A stretch of DNA of 64,000 bases from Caldinitratiruptor microaerophilus. GTDB lineage: Bacteria; Bacillota; Sulfobacillia; Symbiobacteriales; ZC4RG38. Location: positions 186,001 through 250,000 of the forward strand of contig NZ_AP025628.1 of assembly GCF_025999835.1 (NCBI RefSeq), read 5' to 3'. Each line of letters begins with the position of its first letter. Positions within the stretch are counted from its first letter, which is position 1. Under the pieces are notes generated by a model. That model had not been told where the DNA came from. It did no database searches and saw only the letters and a program-made list of their open reading frames with translations. Shown piece after piece: positions 51,268-60,335 of the stretch. The translations under genes were made by a program, and so were the position numbers.

Positions 51268-52137
51268 ATGGAAGGGAGCTCGGGCGTGCGGGTCGGGACG
51301 GCCGTGGAGGCCCGGATCCGGGCCCGCTGGCCGCACCTCTCCGCCAAGGAGCAGGCGGTGGCCGATTTCCTGCTCGCAGACCCGAACGGATTCGTCTCGC
51401 TCTCGATCTCGGCCATCGCCGCCCGCTGCGGTGTCTCGGAGACCGTGATCGTCCGTCTCTACCGCAAGCTGGGGTACGATGGCTTTCACGAGTTCAAGAT
51501 CGACATCGCGCGCTCGCTCACCGGCGCGCCGGTGGCCGCGGCGGGCGACATCCGCGAGGGCGACGGCCCGGACACCGTGGTGCAGAAGATCTTCGCCGCG
51601 ACCCGCCAGGCGCTGGACGACGCGCTGCCTGCCGTCGATCCGGCCGTCCTGGCCCGGGTGCGTGACGTGCTCCTCCAGGCGCGCCGGGTGGTGGTGATGG
51701 GCTTCGGCGGGTCGGCGCCGGTGGCCCTCGACCTGGCCCACAAGCTGCTCAAGATCGGCATCGTGTCCACCCCGCTCTGGGACTCGCACGTCCAGGGGAT
51801 GGCCGCGGCGGTCCTGGGTCCGGGCGACGCCGTGGTGGCCGTCTCCCACTCAGGCGATTCGCGGGACATCGTGGAGGCGCTGGAGTCGGCGCGGGCCCGC
51901 GGCGCCGCGACGGTCCTCTTGACCGGCTTTCCGGGTTCGCCGGCGGCGCGGGCGGCGGAGCTGGTGCTCCTGGCCCCGTGCCGGGAGACGCAGTACCGCA
52001 CCGACTCGATGACCTCGCGCATCGTTCAGCTGGCGGTGATCGACGCCCTCTACGTGGCGATGGTCCTGGCCGACCCCGAACGGGCCCGGGCCGTCATCCA
52101 CGAGACCTCACGGGCAGCCGCCCGGAAGAAGCTGTGA
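51268..52137 (+). CDS. MurR/RpiR-family regulator with SIS domain
   Basis: A 289-residue regulator. The N-terminal helix-turn-helix (about 20-85) contains LSAKEQAVADFLLADP and ISAIAARCGVSETVIVRLYRKLGYDGFHEFK. A SIS sugar-phosphate-binding domain follows (about 125-260: VVVMGFGGSAPVALDLAHKLLKIG, VAVSHSGDSRDIVEAL). It lies in the sugar-acid operon, so it probably senses a phosphorylated intermediate such as 6-phosphogluconate and controls this cluster. Confidence 0.93.
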   Translation: MEGSSGVRVGTAVEARIRARWPHLSAKEQAVADFLLADPNGFVSLSISAIAARCGVSETVIVRLYRKLGYDGFHEFKIDIARSLTGAPVAAAGDIREGDGPDTVVQKIFAATRQALDDALPAVDPAVLARVRDVLLQARRVVVMGFGGSAPVALDLAHKLLKIGIVSTPLWDSHVQGMAAAVLGPGDAVVAVSHSGDSRDIVEALESARARGAATVLLTGFPGSPAARAAELVLLAPCRETQYRTDSMTSRIVQLAVIDALYVAMVLADPERARAVIHETSRAAARKKL

Positions 52138-53663
52138 GCGGGCAGCCCGTGCTGATCGCCGTCGACCTGGGCACGACGTCGTGCCGGGCGTTCGCCTTCG
52201 CCCCCGACGGGCGTGTGCTGGGACAGGCGGGTCGGTCGTACCCCCTGCGGACGCCCGGGTCCGGCCGTGTCGAGCAGGACCCGGCCGAGCTGCTGGCCGC
52301 CGCCGACGCGGCCGTACCGGCCGCGCTCGCGCAGGCCGGCGCGGGGCCGGGAGACGTGCTCGGCCTCGTGCTCTCGACCTACCTGCACGGGCTCGGCGCG
52401 CTCGACGCGCGGGGGGCGCCGCTCACTCCCGTCCTCACCTGGGCCGACGGGCGCGCCGCCCCTCAGGCGGACGCCATGCGTGCCCGCCCCGACTGGGCGG
52501 GCCTGGCCGCCCGCACGGGCTGCCCGCCCCACCCGATGTACCCGCTCTACAAGCTGCGCTGGCTCCGGGAGGAGCGACCCGACCTCTGGTCCCGGGCAGC
52601 CGGCTTCGCCGACCCCAAGTCGCTGCTGATCCGCCACTGGACCGGGGAGTGGGCCCTGGACCACAGCGTGGCGTCGGCCACGGGGCTGGTGGACGTCTCC
52701 CGGCTCGACTGGGACCCGGGGGCACTCGCCTGGGCGGGGGTCGACCCCTCCCGGTTGCCGGCCCTCGTCCCGCCCACGACGGCCCTGCCCCTGCTGCGGG
52801 AGGCCGCCGCCAGGCTCGGGCTGCGGGCGGGGACCCCGGTCGTGGTGGGGGCCGGCGACGGAATGCTCGCCAACCTCGGCAGCGGCGCCATCGAGCCCGG
52901 GGTGCTGGCGGCGACGGTCGGAACCAGCGCCGCCCTGCGGGCGGTGCTGCCCGTGCCCCGCACCGACCCCCGGGCGCGCCTCTGGTGCTACCATCTCGCA
53001 CCGGGCCGCTACGTGCTGGGAGGGTCGCTGAGCAGCGGCGGGATGGTCCTCGCCTGGGTGCGGGACCGGCTGTACGCGCCGGACACGCCCTACGAGACCC
53101 TGCTGGCCGAGGCGGCAGCGGTCCCGCCGGGGGCGGGTGGCCTCCTGTTCCTGCCCTACCTGAGCGGCGAGCGCTCGCCCGGGTTCAACGCCCGCATGCG
53201 GGGGGTGTGGTTCGGCCTCGGCCTGGAGCACGGCCGGGGACACCTGGTCCGCTCGGCCCTGGAAGGGATCGCCTTCCGCCTCGCCAGCGTGCTGGAGCCC
53301 CTGGAGGAGCTGGCCGGGCCCGCGCGGGAGGTGCGGGCCGCGGGCGGGCTGGCCCGGTCGCCCCTGTGGCTGTCGGTGTGCGCCGACGTGCTCGGGCGCG
53401 AGGTCGCCGTCCCCGACCAGGTGGAGTCCACCGCGCTCGGGGCGTTCGTCCTGGGCGGCGTCGCGCTCGGCCTCTTCCCGGGCCTGGAGGCGGTGCACCG
53501 GTTCGTGGGGGTGCGCGAGCGCGTGGCGCCCGACCCGGACCGGCACGCACACTACCGGGAGCTGTTCGACCTCTACCGCCGCGTGGACACGAAGGTCCGG
53601 GAGGAGTTCGACGTCCTCGCGCGGTTGCGGGCCCGCCACCCACCCGGGGGCGGCGGGGGCTGA
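52134..53663 (+). CDS. gntK: FGGY-family carbohydrate kinase, probable gluconokinase
   Basis: A 509-residue sugar kinase. The N-terminal phosphate-binding loop is AVDLGTTSCRAFAFAPDG. The family signature includes FLPYLSGERSPGFNARMRGVWFGL, VGAGDGMLANLGSGA and RAAGGLARSPLWLSVCADVLGREV. These resemble the FGGY gluconokinase group. Gluconate to 6-phosphogluconate fits the next gene, a 6-phosphogluconate dehydrogenase. GTG 52134 overlaps the rpiR stop (GTGA). Substrate specificity is inferred from context. Confidence 0.85.
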   Translation: MSGQPVLIAVDLGTTSCRAFAFAPDGRVLGQAGRSYPLRTPGSGRVEQDPAELLAAADAAVPAALAQAGAGPGDVLGLVLSTYLHGLGALDARGAPLTPVLTWADGRAAPQADAMRARPDWAGLAARTGCPPHPMYPLYKLRWLREERPDLWSRAAGFADPKSLLIRHWTGEWALDHSVASATGLVDVSRLDWDPGALAWAGVDPSRLPALVPPTTALPLLREAAARLGLRAGTPVVVGAGDGMLANLGSGAIEPGVLAATVGTSAALRAVLPVPRTDPRARLWCYHLAPGRYVLGGSLSSGGMVLAWVRDRLYAPDTPYETLLAEAAAVPPGAGGLLFLPYLSGERSPGFNARMRGVWFGLGLEHGRGHLVRSALEGIAFRLASVLEPLEELAGPAREVRAAGGLARSPLWLSVCADVLGREVAVPDQVESTALGAFVLGGVALGLFPGLEAVHRFVGVRERVAPDPDRHAHYRELFDLYRRVDTKVREEFDVLARLRARHPPGGGGG

Positions 53664-53732
53664 GGCCCCGGCCGGTTCCGGCACCGCCGGACCCGGGAGG
53701 GAATCCGGAATCTCGGACGAGGATGTGCGCGA

Positions 53733-54647
53733 ATGGCAGACAGGGCGTTTGGCGTGATCGGTCTCGGCCGGATGGGTGGCGGCGTGGCGCGGCGCCTCCT
53801 CGAGGCGGGGTTCGACGTGGTGGTCCACGATCGGGACGAGGCCGCCGTGGCCGCCGCCGTGGCGGCTGGAGCCACCGCCGCCGCGGACCCCGCGGACGTG
53901 GCGGCGCGCCTCCGGCCGCCGCGGGTGGTCTGGATCATGGTGCCGGCCGGGGAGCCGGTGGACCAGGTGGTCGATGCCCTCGGCCCCGCGCTGGAGGCAG
54001 GGGACGTGGTCATCGACGGGGGAAACTCCTTCTACCGCGACTCGCTGCGCCGGCACGATCTCCTGCGCGCGCGAGGGATCCACTTCCTCGACTGCGGCTC
54101 CAGCGGCGGCATCGAGGGGGCGGAGCGGGGGCTCTGCCTCATGATCGGCGGCGACCCGGAGCCGTTCGCCCTGGCGGAGCCCCTCTTCCGGGCGATCGCC
54201 CGCCCCGGCGGTTACGCCCGGGTGGGCCCGGCGGGGGCGGGCCACTACGCCAAGATGGTCCACAACGCCATCGAGTACGCCTTCCTGGAGGCCCTCGGCG
54301 AAGGGTTCGAGCTTCTGCGGTCCGCGCCCTACGAGTACGACCTGGCGTCCCTCGCGGACCTGTGGCAGAACGGCAGCGTGATCCGGGGCTGGCTCCTCGA
54401 GCTGGCGGCCGCCGCATTCCGCCGGGACCCGGACCTCGCCGGCATCACGGGGGTGGTCGGCGGCGGCGACACCGGCAACTGGGCCATCCAGGAGGCCTGG
54501 TCCCGGGGGGTGCCGCTGCCGGGCATCGCCCTCGCCTACGCCATGCGCCTTCGGTCCCGGCAGGCGGACACCTTCGCCGGGAAGGTCGTCTCCGCCCTCC
54601 GGTGGGAGTTCGGCCGCCACGCGACGGTTCCGACCTCTCGGGGGTGA
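53733..54647 (+). CDS. gnd: 6-phosphogluconate dehydrogenase, decarboxylating (short type)
   Basis: Oxidatively decarboxylates 6-phosphogluconate to ribulose 5-phosphate. The 304 residues are the short (Gnd/GntZ-like) form: Rossmann motif GVIGLGRMGGGVARRL, VIDGGNSFYRDSLRR, GSSGGIEGAERGLCLMIGGD, HYAKMVHNAIEYAFLEA with catalytic Lys, and a truncated C-terminus. The start ATG is 53733. The product is the substrate of the phosphoribulokinase at 12.3 kb. Confidence 0.92.
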   Translation: MADRAFGVIGLGRMGGGVARRLLEAGFDVVVHDRDEAAVAAAVAAGATAAADPADVAARLRPPRVVWIMVPAGEPVDQVVDALGPALEAGDVVIDGGNSFYRDSLRRHDLLRARGIHFLDCGSSGGIEGAERGLCLMIGGDPEPFALAEPLFRAIARPGGYARVGPAGAGHYAKMVHNAIEYAFLEALGEGFELLRSAPYEYDLASLADLWQNGSVIRGWLLELAAAAFRRDPDLAGITGVVGGGDTGNWAIQEAWSRGVPLPGIALAYAMRLRSRQADTFAGKVVSALRWEFGRHATVPTSRG

Positions 54648-55049
54648 AGTCGGATCTCAGGGCGACCGGCGCCGGCCGGGAACCGGGCACCCCCCTCCCA
54701 GAGCACGCGGGTACCACAAGCCCTGGCACTGCATTTCTGGCAAACCCGCCGCGATCCTTCGTGTGCAGAATCCGCGGAACCGCGGCCGAACTGTGCTCGA
54801 CTTGCCCAGGCAGGTGAACAGAACGCCACGATATCGGTAAACTACGGGCGCGTCCGGGCACTCTTTCACCCACCTCCCGGGTGGCAACTGCGTTTTCTGC
54901 AAACCTGGCGCGGGGCCCGATTCGCGATTTCTGCAGTTGTTCCCGCCTGCGCTCGCCTGCGGAGGATCGGCCGCCACCGGAGGAACCCATAGGGCTGCAG
55001 CCGAATCTCCTCCACCGGACAACCACAAGGTACGGAGGGGTGGTCGCAG
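54648..55049. other. 402-base intergenic region with degenerate TTTCTGCA-type repeats
   Basis: No gene is supported. A motif close to GCGTTTTCTGCAAAC occurs four times in degenerate form: GCATTTCTGGCAAACC (about 54729), inverted as TGTGCAGAATCCGC (about 54763), GCGTTTTCTGCAAACC (about 54891) and GCGATTTCTGCAG (about 54923). The first and third copies are embedded in a longer imperfect repeat starting TGGCA. It may hold binding sites for a regulator, or a small RNA. AT content is slightly raised. Confidence 0.4.
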
Positions 55050-56726
55050 GTGGACCCGGAAACGGTGCGTCGGATGGCCGAGGCGGCGGATCTTCCCCTC
55101 ACCCCCGAGGAGCGGGAGGCCGTGGCGCGCACCCTCGGGGCGTGGCTCGAGGCGCTCGAGCGGGCCGCCGAGGGGGTCGACCTCTTCGACGAGGAGCCGG
55201 TTCTGGCGCCGGCGCCGCTCGGGCCCGGAGGCGCTCCGCCGCCGGCGGCCGGAAACGGACGGGACGGGTCACCCCCTCCGGGCGGCGGATCCGGCCCGGA
55301 CGGCCTCCGGGCACTGGCCGGTGAGGACGAGCTGGCCTTCATGCCCATCTCCGAGCTGGCCCCGCTCCTCCGGGGCCGCCAGGTGTCGCCCGTCGAGGTG
55401 ACCGAGGCGGTCCTCGCGCGCATCGAGGCGCTCGAGCCGCAGCTGAACGCGCACATCACCGTCCTGGCCGATGCGGCCAGGGAGTCGGCGCGGGCCGCCG
55501 AGGCCGAGATCCTGCGGGGGAACTACCGGGGGCCGCTGCACGGCGTCCCGATCGGCCTCAAGGACCTGTACGACGTGGCCGGCGTGCCCACCACCGCGGG
55601 CACCCGGGCGCTGGACGGCTACGTACCGCGGCAGGATGCCACGGCGGTGCGGCGCCTGCGGGAGGCGGGAGCCGTCCTGGTGGGCAAGCACAACCTGCAC
55701 GAGATCGCCTTCGGGGCGACGGGCGCCAACCCGCACTACGGGCCGTCCCGGAACCCGTGGGACCGGGAGCGTCACACCGGGGGCTCGTCGAGCGGGACGG
55801 CGGCCGCCGTTGCCGCGGGGATGTGCCACGCCGGCCTGGGCAGCGACACGGGGGGGTCGATCCGCATCCCCGCCGCCCTCACCGGCCTCGTGGGGCTCAA
55901 GCCCACCTATGGCCGGGTATCCCGCCGCGGCGTGATCCCGCTGGCGTGGTCCCTGGACCACGCCGGCCCCCTCTCCCGCACGGTGGCCGACGCGGCGCTG
56001 GTGCTGGCGGCCATCGCCGGGCACGACCCGGACGACCCGACCTCCATCGCCGCCCCGGTGCCCGACTACGCCGCCGCGCTGGACCGCGACGTCCGGGGGC
56101 TTCGCATCGGGGTTCCGGAGGAGTACTATTTTGAGTACGTCCAACCGGACGTGCGGGCCGCGGTGCTGGCGGCCGTGCAGGTCCTGGAGGAGCTCGGGGC
56201 GGTCCGGGTGCCGGTGTCGCTCCCCACCACGGCGGTCGTGCCGGCCATCCACACGCCGATCATCGCCGCCGAGGCCGCCAGCTGGCACGCCCGGCGGCTG
56301 CGGGAAGAGCCCGGCGGTTACGGCCCCGAGGTGCGCACCCGCCTCCAGGCCGGCGCGCTCCTGCCCGCGGCGGCCTACGTGCTGGCCCAGCGCCTGCGGT
56401 CCCGCCTGCGGCGGGAGTACGCGGCCGTCCTGGCCCGGGTCGACGTCGTCGCCACCCCGGCGGTGCCGGTGCCGGCGCCCCGGCTCGGTGAGAGCGAGGT
56501 CCAGGTGGAGGGCCGCACCCTCGAGGTGCGATCGGCCCTGGTGCGGCTCACCAGCCCCCTGGACCACACCGGCCTGCCGGCCGTGACCGTGCCGTGCGGC
56601 CAGGCAAAGGGCGGGTTGCCCGTGGGGCTGCAGTTCTTCGGCCGCCCGCTCGACGAGGTCACCGTGCTGCGCGCGGCCGCCGCGTACGAGTCGGCCCGGG
56701 GCCCCTGGGCCCGGCCGCCGCTGTGA
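55050..56726 (+). CDS. Amidase with N-terminal GatC-like domain (GatC-GatA-type fusion)
   Basis: A 558-residue amidase-signature enzyme. Residues 1-50 ([35 protein letters not shown]) resemble GatC of the Asp/Glu-tRNA amidotransferase. A Pro/Gly-rich linker leads to the amidase domain from about 90. The catalytic Ser-cisSer-Lys triad is visible as [10 protein letters not shown] (Lys), [14 protein letters not shown] (cis-Ser) and [13 protein letters not shown] (nucleophile Ser). No GatB is near, and downstream enzymes do not belong to translation, so it is more probably a stand-alone amidase than GatCAB. GTG 55050 follows GGAGGGGTGG. Confidence 0.85.
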   Translation: MDPETVRRMAEAADLPLTPEEREAVARTLGAWLEALERAAEGVDLFDEEPVLAPAPLGPGGAPPPAAGNGRDGSPPPGGGSGPDGLRALAGEDELAFMPISELAPLLRGRQVSPVEVTEAVLARIEALEPQLNAHITVLADAARESARAAEAEILRGNYRGPLHGVPIGLKDLYDVAGVPTTAGTRALDGYVPRQDATAVRRLREAGAVLVGKHNLHEIAFGATGANPHYGPSRNPWDRERHTGGSSSGTAAAVAAGMCHAGLGSDTGGSIRIPAALTGLVGLKPTYGRVSRRGVIPLAWSLDHAGPLSRTVADAALVLAAIAGHDPDDPTSIAAPVPDYAAALDRDVRGLRIGVPEEYYFEYVQPDVRAAVLAAVQVLEELGAVRVPVSLPTTAVVPAIHTPIIAAEAASWHARRLREEPGGYGPEVRTRLQAGALLPAAAYVLAQRLRSRLRREYAAVLARVDVVATPAVPVPAPRLGESEVQVEGRTLEVRSALVRLTSPLDHTGLPAVTVPCGQAKGGLPVGLQFFGRPLDEVTVLRAAAAYESARGPWARPPL

Positions 56727-56815
56727 GCGGCCCGCCCGGGCCGGGGCTCCGGCGGCGGGGCCCGGGGCGCGGGTGGAGCGCCGGCCGTGGGCGACCGCTT
56801 CTTGGAGGGACTCGT

Positions 56816-57769
56816 GTGCCGAACCCCGGTTACCGTCTCCTGGTGCTCGACCTGGACGGCACCCTGCTCGACGCCCGGGGCCAACTCCCCGAGGCGCACC
56901 GCCGGGCGGTGCAGACCGTGCGCCGGCAGGGGGTGGAGGTGCTCATCGCCACCGGGCGCGACTGGGACGCCATGCTCGACGTCTACCGGGCCCTGGGCCT
57001 GAGCACCCCGGCCATCACCATCGCCGGGGCGCAGATCGTCGACTCGGACGGCAGGGTGCTCAAGGAGCACCGCATGCACCCGGACGCCGTGGCAGCGATC
57101 GAGTCGGCGGCGGAGGCGGCCGGCGCGTCCCTGGTCGCCGTCCAGGACTCCGGGCTGTCCCTGGGTACGCGGCGGGCGGATGATTTCGGGCCGTGGGAGA
57201 TCTGGAACCCGTGGACGCGCATCGTGGGCGAGCCGCTGGCCCGCCACCGGGGCGGCAAGCTTCCGCTCTTCATGGCGGTTTACGGCAAGCGGTCCTGCGA
57301 GGCGCTCCTCCCGCTGGCGCCCGCCCTGCCCGACACGCAGTGGGAACTGTGGGCTCCTCGCGACGACGAGCACGTCCTGTACCTGTGGCACCGGGACGCG
57401 AACAAGGGGACCGCCCTCGCCGAGTTCTGCGCGGCGCGGGGGTACCGACCCGAGGAGGTCGTGGCGATGGGCGACGCCCTCCTCGACCTCTCGATGCTGA
57501 GCTGGGCGGGTACGGGGGTGGCCATGGCCGCCGCGCCGGACGAGGTCAAGCGCGTCTGCGCCCTCGTGACCGAGCCCGACGACCCCCACCCCGTGGCCAC
57601 CGCGCTCTGGCGGCTGGGCCTCACCCCCACGCTGGAACCGGACGGCCGGGCGGTCGCCGGCACCGCCGGTCCCGGTCACGAGGGTATCCGACTCGGCGGG
57701 CCGCCGGGGGGCGGGGCGAAGGGCCTGCCCGAAGAGCTGCCCGGGGGTCCGCAGGGCGGCGAGGCGTGA
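56816..57769 (+). CDS. HAD-superfamily (Cof-type) phosphatase
   Basis: A 317-residue class IIB HAD hydrolase. Motif I is LLVLDLDGTLLDARG, motif II ATGRD, motif III near DANKGTALAEFC, and motif IV VAMGDALLDLSMLSWAGTGVAM. The C-terminal 40 residues are a Gly/Pro-rich extension. It probably dephosphorylates a small metabolite. GTG 56816 follows GGAGGG. It lies upstream of a GrdB-family gene with a near-overlapping end. Confidence 0.88.
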   Translation: MPNPGYRLLVLDLDGTLLDARGQLPEAHRRAVQTVRRQGVEVLIATGRDWDAMLDVYRALGLSTPAITIAGAQIVDSDGRVLKEHRMHPDAVAAIESAAEAAGASLVAVQDSGLSLGTRRADDFGPWEIWNPWTRIVGEPLARHRGGKLPLFMAVYGKRSCEALLPLAPALPDTQWELWAPRDDEHVLYLWHRDANKGTALAEFCAARGYRPEEVVAMGDALLDLSMLSWAGTGVAMAAAPDEVKRVCALVTEPDDPHPVATALWRLGLTPTLEPDGRAVAGTAGPGHEGIRLGGPPGGGAKGLPEELPGGPQGGEA

Positions 57770-57789
57770 AGGAGACGGGAGAGACGGGT

Positions 57790-58560
57790 ATGTCCGATCC
57801 GGCAGCGGCGCTGGAGGCGATCCGCCGGTCGATCCGGAGCGCGCAGGACCCCGAGTTCGAATGGCTGCGGACCGCGTTCGTGCCCTGGGCGCACGTGCAG
57901 GTGCCCGTGCGCCGGGCGCGGGTCGCGCTGGTCACGACCGGTGGGGTGTACCTCGGCAACGACTTCCATGAGCCCTTCGACCCCGGCCAGCCCTGGGGGG
58001 ACCCCGGTTTCCGGGAGTTCCCGTGGGTGGTGGAGGCGGAGGACCTGAAGGTGGCCCACCCGTACTACGACGATCGCCACGCGGTCCGCGACCCCAACGT
58101 GGTGTTCCCGGTGGAGCGGCTGCGCGAGCTGGCGGACATGGGCGTGGTGGGCGGACCGGCCCCCTTCCACTACAGCGTGATGGGCCACCTGCCCCGGCCG
58201 GCGCGCTTCCTCGCCGAGACGCTGCCCGCCCTGGTCGAGCGGCTGCGGCGCGCCCAGGCCGGCGCCGTCGTGGTGGTGGCCGTCTCGCCCCTCTGCCACC
58301 AGACGGCAGCGCTCATCGCCCGGGGGGTGGAGGCTGCGGGGATCCCCACCGTGTGCCTGGGCGTGGAGCCTGCGGTGTGGACGGCGGTGCAGCCGCCCCG
58401 GGCCGTGTGGGTCCGCCACCCGGTGGGGGCGCCGCTGGGGCAGCCGGGCAACGCGGCCAAGCAGCAGCAGGTGCTCCGCGACACGCTCGACGCGCTCGAG
58501 ACCATGGCCGAGCGGGGATCCCTGTGGGAGCTCCCGTACCGATGGACGGGCGATGTGTGA
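57790..58560 (+). CDS. Glycine/sarcosine/betaine/D-proline reductase selenoprotein B-family protein (without Sec)
   Basis: A 256-residue protein of the GrdB/PrdB family, which in clostridia is a selenoenzyme. Segments RRARVALVTTGGVYLGNDFHEPFD, HPYYDDRHAVRDPNVVFPVERLRELADMGVVGG and AAGIPTVCLGVEP are diagnostic. At the position of the catalytic selenocysteine the sequence reads VVAVSPLCHQT, with Ser/Cys and no in-frame TGA, so it is not a Sec enzyme. Relatives are of unknown function. ATG 57790 has GGGAGAG upstream; a GTG at 57766 would overlap the HAD stop. Confidence 0.83.
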   Translation: MSDPAAALEAIRRSIRSAQDPEFEWLRTAFVPWAHVQVPVRRARVALVTTGGVYLGNDFHEPFDPGQPWGDPGFREFPWVVEAEDLKVAHPYYDDRHAVRDPNVVFPVERLRELADMGVVGGPAPFHYSVMGHLPRPARFLAETLPALVERLRRAQAGAVVVVAVSPLCHQTAALIARGVEAAGIPTVCLGVEPAVWTAVQPPRAVWVRHPVGAPLGQPGNAAKQQQVLRDTLDALETMAERGSLWELPYRWTGDV

Positions 58561-58582
58561 ATCGCGCCCCACCCGGAAGAGG

Positions 58583-58610
58583 TTTGAGGGGGTGGGTTGT
58601 GGAACATAAT
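58583..58610 (+). promoter_or_regulatory. Promoter of the amino-acid ABC operon
   Basis: TTTGAG (58583-58588), a 16-base spacer and CATAAT (58605-58610), about 60 bases before the binding-protein ATG. Confidence 0.4.
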
Positions 58611-58667
58611 CGCCGATATGGGCACCGGGGCCGAACCCGGAAGTGTGGACCACAAGGGGGTCACGAC

Positions 58668-59585
58668 ATGTCGAAGATGTCCCGGGCGAAGGGGGCAGCG
58701 CTGGCGCTCCTGACCGTGCTCGCCCTCGCGCTCACCGCGTGCGGGAAGGGCAGCGCCCCGGCCGCTTCGGGCGGCGGTCAGCCGGCGCAGGGCCAGGCCG
58801 CGCAGGGTCAGGGCGGTCAGGAGCAGGCCAAGCCCGCCGGGGGCCAGGCCACCCAGCAGGCCCAGGCCGGCGGCATCGCCGTGCCGCAGCGCATCAAGGA
58901 CGCCGGCAAGATGACCTTCGCCACCGACGACACCTACCCGCCGATGGAGTACAAGGACACGGACAACAAGACCATCATCGGCTTCGACGTCGACGTGGCG
59001 AACGAGGTGGCCCGGCGGCTGGGCGTCAAGGCCGAGATGGTCTCCACCGAGTGGGACGGCCTCCTGGTCGGGCTCACCGGCCGGCGCTTCGACGCCGTGA
59101 TCTCCAGCATGAACGTCACGCCGGAGCGCCAGCAGCAGGTCGACTTCGTGGAGTACGCCAAGCTGGCCCAGGTGTTCGTGGTGCCCAAGGGCGCCGCCCC
59201 GGTGAAGAAGCTCGAGGACCTCAAGGGCCGTGTCGTGGCGGTGCAGAAGAACACCACCTCGGAGGACCTGGCCCGGAGCGTCCAGGGGGTCAAGGAGATC
59301 AAGTCCTACGATAGCTTCGCGGACACGTTCATCGCCGTGGAGCAGAAGCGGGCCGACGTGATCGTGATCGACGAGCCGGTGGGCCTCTTCTACGTGAAGC
59401 AGAAGCCGGACGTCTTCGAGGTCACCGGGACCGCCGCCGAGCCGGAGCCGGTCGGGATTGCCCTCCGCAAGGACGACGCCGAACTGAAGGCCGCCGTCGA
59501 GGCCGCGATCGCCGAGATGAAGAAGGACGGCACCCTCGCGGCGATCAGCAAGAAGTGGTTCGGCTCCGACATCTCCGTCCGCTAG
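58668..59585 (+). CDS. Polar amino-acid ABC transporter substrate-binding lipoprotein
   Basis: A family-3 solute-binding protein, 305 residues. Signal peptide with lipobox LALTAC, then a Gln/Gly-rich linker (about 25-68) and the binding domain: MTFATDDTYPPMEYKD, GFDVDVANEVARRLGVKAEMVSTEWDGLLVGL, FDAVISSMNVTPERQQQVDF, and the C-terminal KKWFGSDI. ATG 58668 has AAGGGGG eight bases upstream. The ligand is probably glutamine or another polar amino acid. Three transport genes and murT-gatD follow. Confidence 0.93.
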   Translation: MSKMSRAKGAALALLTVLALALTACGKGSAPAASGGGQPAQGQAAQGQGGQEQAKPAGGQATQQAQAGGIAVPQRIKDAGKMTFATDDTYPPMEYKDTDNKTIIGFDVDVANEVARRLGVKAEMVSTEWDGLLVGLTGRRFDAVISSMNVTPERQQQVDFVEYAKLAQVFVVPKGAAPVKKLEDLKGRVVAVQKNTTSEDLARSVQGVKEIKSYDSFADTFIAVEQKRADVIVIDEPVGLFYVKQKPDVFEVTGTAAEPEPVGIALRKDDAELKAAVEAAIAEMKKDGTLAAISKKWFGSDISVR

Positions 59586-59597
59586 CCCGTGCCCGGC

Positions 59598-59630
59598 GCC
59601 CCGGGGGTCGGTCCGCCCGGCCCCCGGGGC
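59598..59630 (+). repeat. Intercistronic hairpin in the amino-acid ABC operon
   Basis: A 10-bp inverted repeat GCCCCGGGGG/CCCCCGGGGC with a 13-base loop, 12 bases after the binding-protein stop. It holds the same place as the hairpin in the sugar ABC operon. Confidence 0.5.
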
Positions 59631-59671
59631 CGGCGCGCCCGCAGCCGCTTCCGTGAGAGGGGAAGGGACGC

Positions 59672-60331
59672 TTGCAGCCCGGTTTCTGGGAGTTCTCCCG
59701 CGACCTCATCCCGCACCTGGCCCGGGGGGCCGTGGTGACGGTCGAACTGACCTTCGGCTCCTTCGCCATCGGGCTGGTCCTCGGACTCATCGCGGCGCTC
59801 TGCCGGATCGCACGCAGTCTCCCCCTCCGGGCCGCCGCCAACCTGTACGTCACCGTGATCCGGGGCACGCCGGCGCTGGTTCAGATCATGGCGCTGTGGG
59901 GGGCGCTCCCGGAGTTCGGCATCACGCTACCGGAGTTCACCGTGGGCGTGCTGGCGCTGGGGATCAACTCGGGCGCGTACATCGCGGAGATCATCCGGGC
60001 TGCCATCCAGTCGATCGACCGGGGTCAGATGGAGGCGGCCCGCTCCCTCGGCATGAGCTATGCCCAGGCGATGCGGCGGATCATCCTGCCCCAGACCTAC
60101 CGCCGCACCCTGCCGCCCCTGGTGAACGAACTGGTGGCGCTCACCAAGGACACCTCGCTCGTGGGCGCCGTGGCCCTGCACGAGCTGTTCCGGAACGGCC
60201 GGGAAGTGTACGCCCGCACGTTCCGCGCCGCCGAGACCTGGCTCTGGGTCTCGGTCTTCTACCTGGCGATGACCGTGGTGCTCTCGGCGATCGCCGCTCG
60301 CCTGGAGCGGAGTCTGGAGGTGAAGGAGTAG
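59672..60331 (+). CDS. Polar amino-acid ABC transporter permease
   Basis: A 219-residue HisM/GlnP-type permease with about five helices. [22 protein letters not shown] is the first. [20 protein letters not shown] and the EAA-like loop [45 protein letters not shown] are diagnostic. TTG 59672 follows GAGGGGAAGGG. Confidence 0.95.
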   Translation: MQPGFWEFSRDLIPHLARGAVVTVELTFGSFAIGLVLGLIAALCRIARSLPLRAAANLYVTVIRGTPALVQIMALWGALPEFGITLPEFTVGVLALGINSGAYIAEIIRAAIQSIDRGQMEAARSLGMSYAQAMRRIILPQTYRRTLPPLVNELVALTKDTSLVGAVALHELFRNGREVYARTFRAAETWLWVSVFYLAMTVVLSAIAARLERSLEVKE

Positions 60332-60335
60332 GGGG

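Noticed and set aside
58260-58330. In-frame TGA selenocysteine codon in the GrdB-family gene
   Set aside because: The frame reads VVAVSPLCHQT without any TGA, and no SECIS-like hairpin was sought further.
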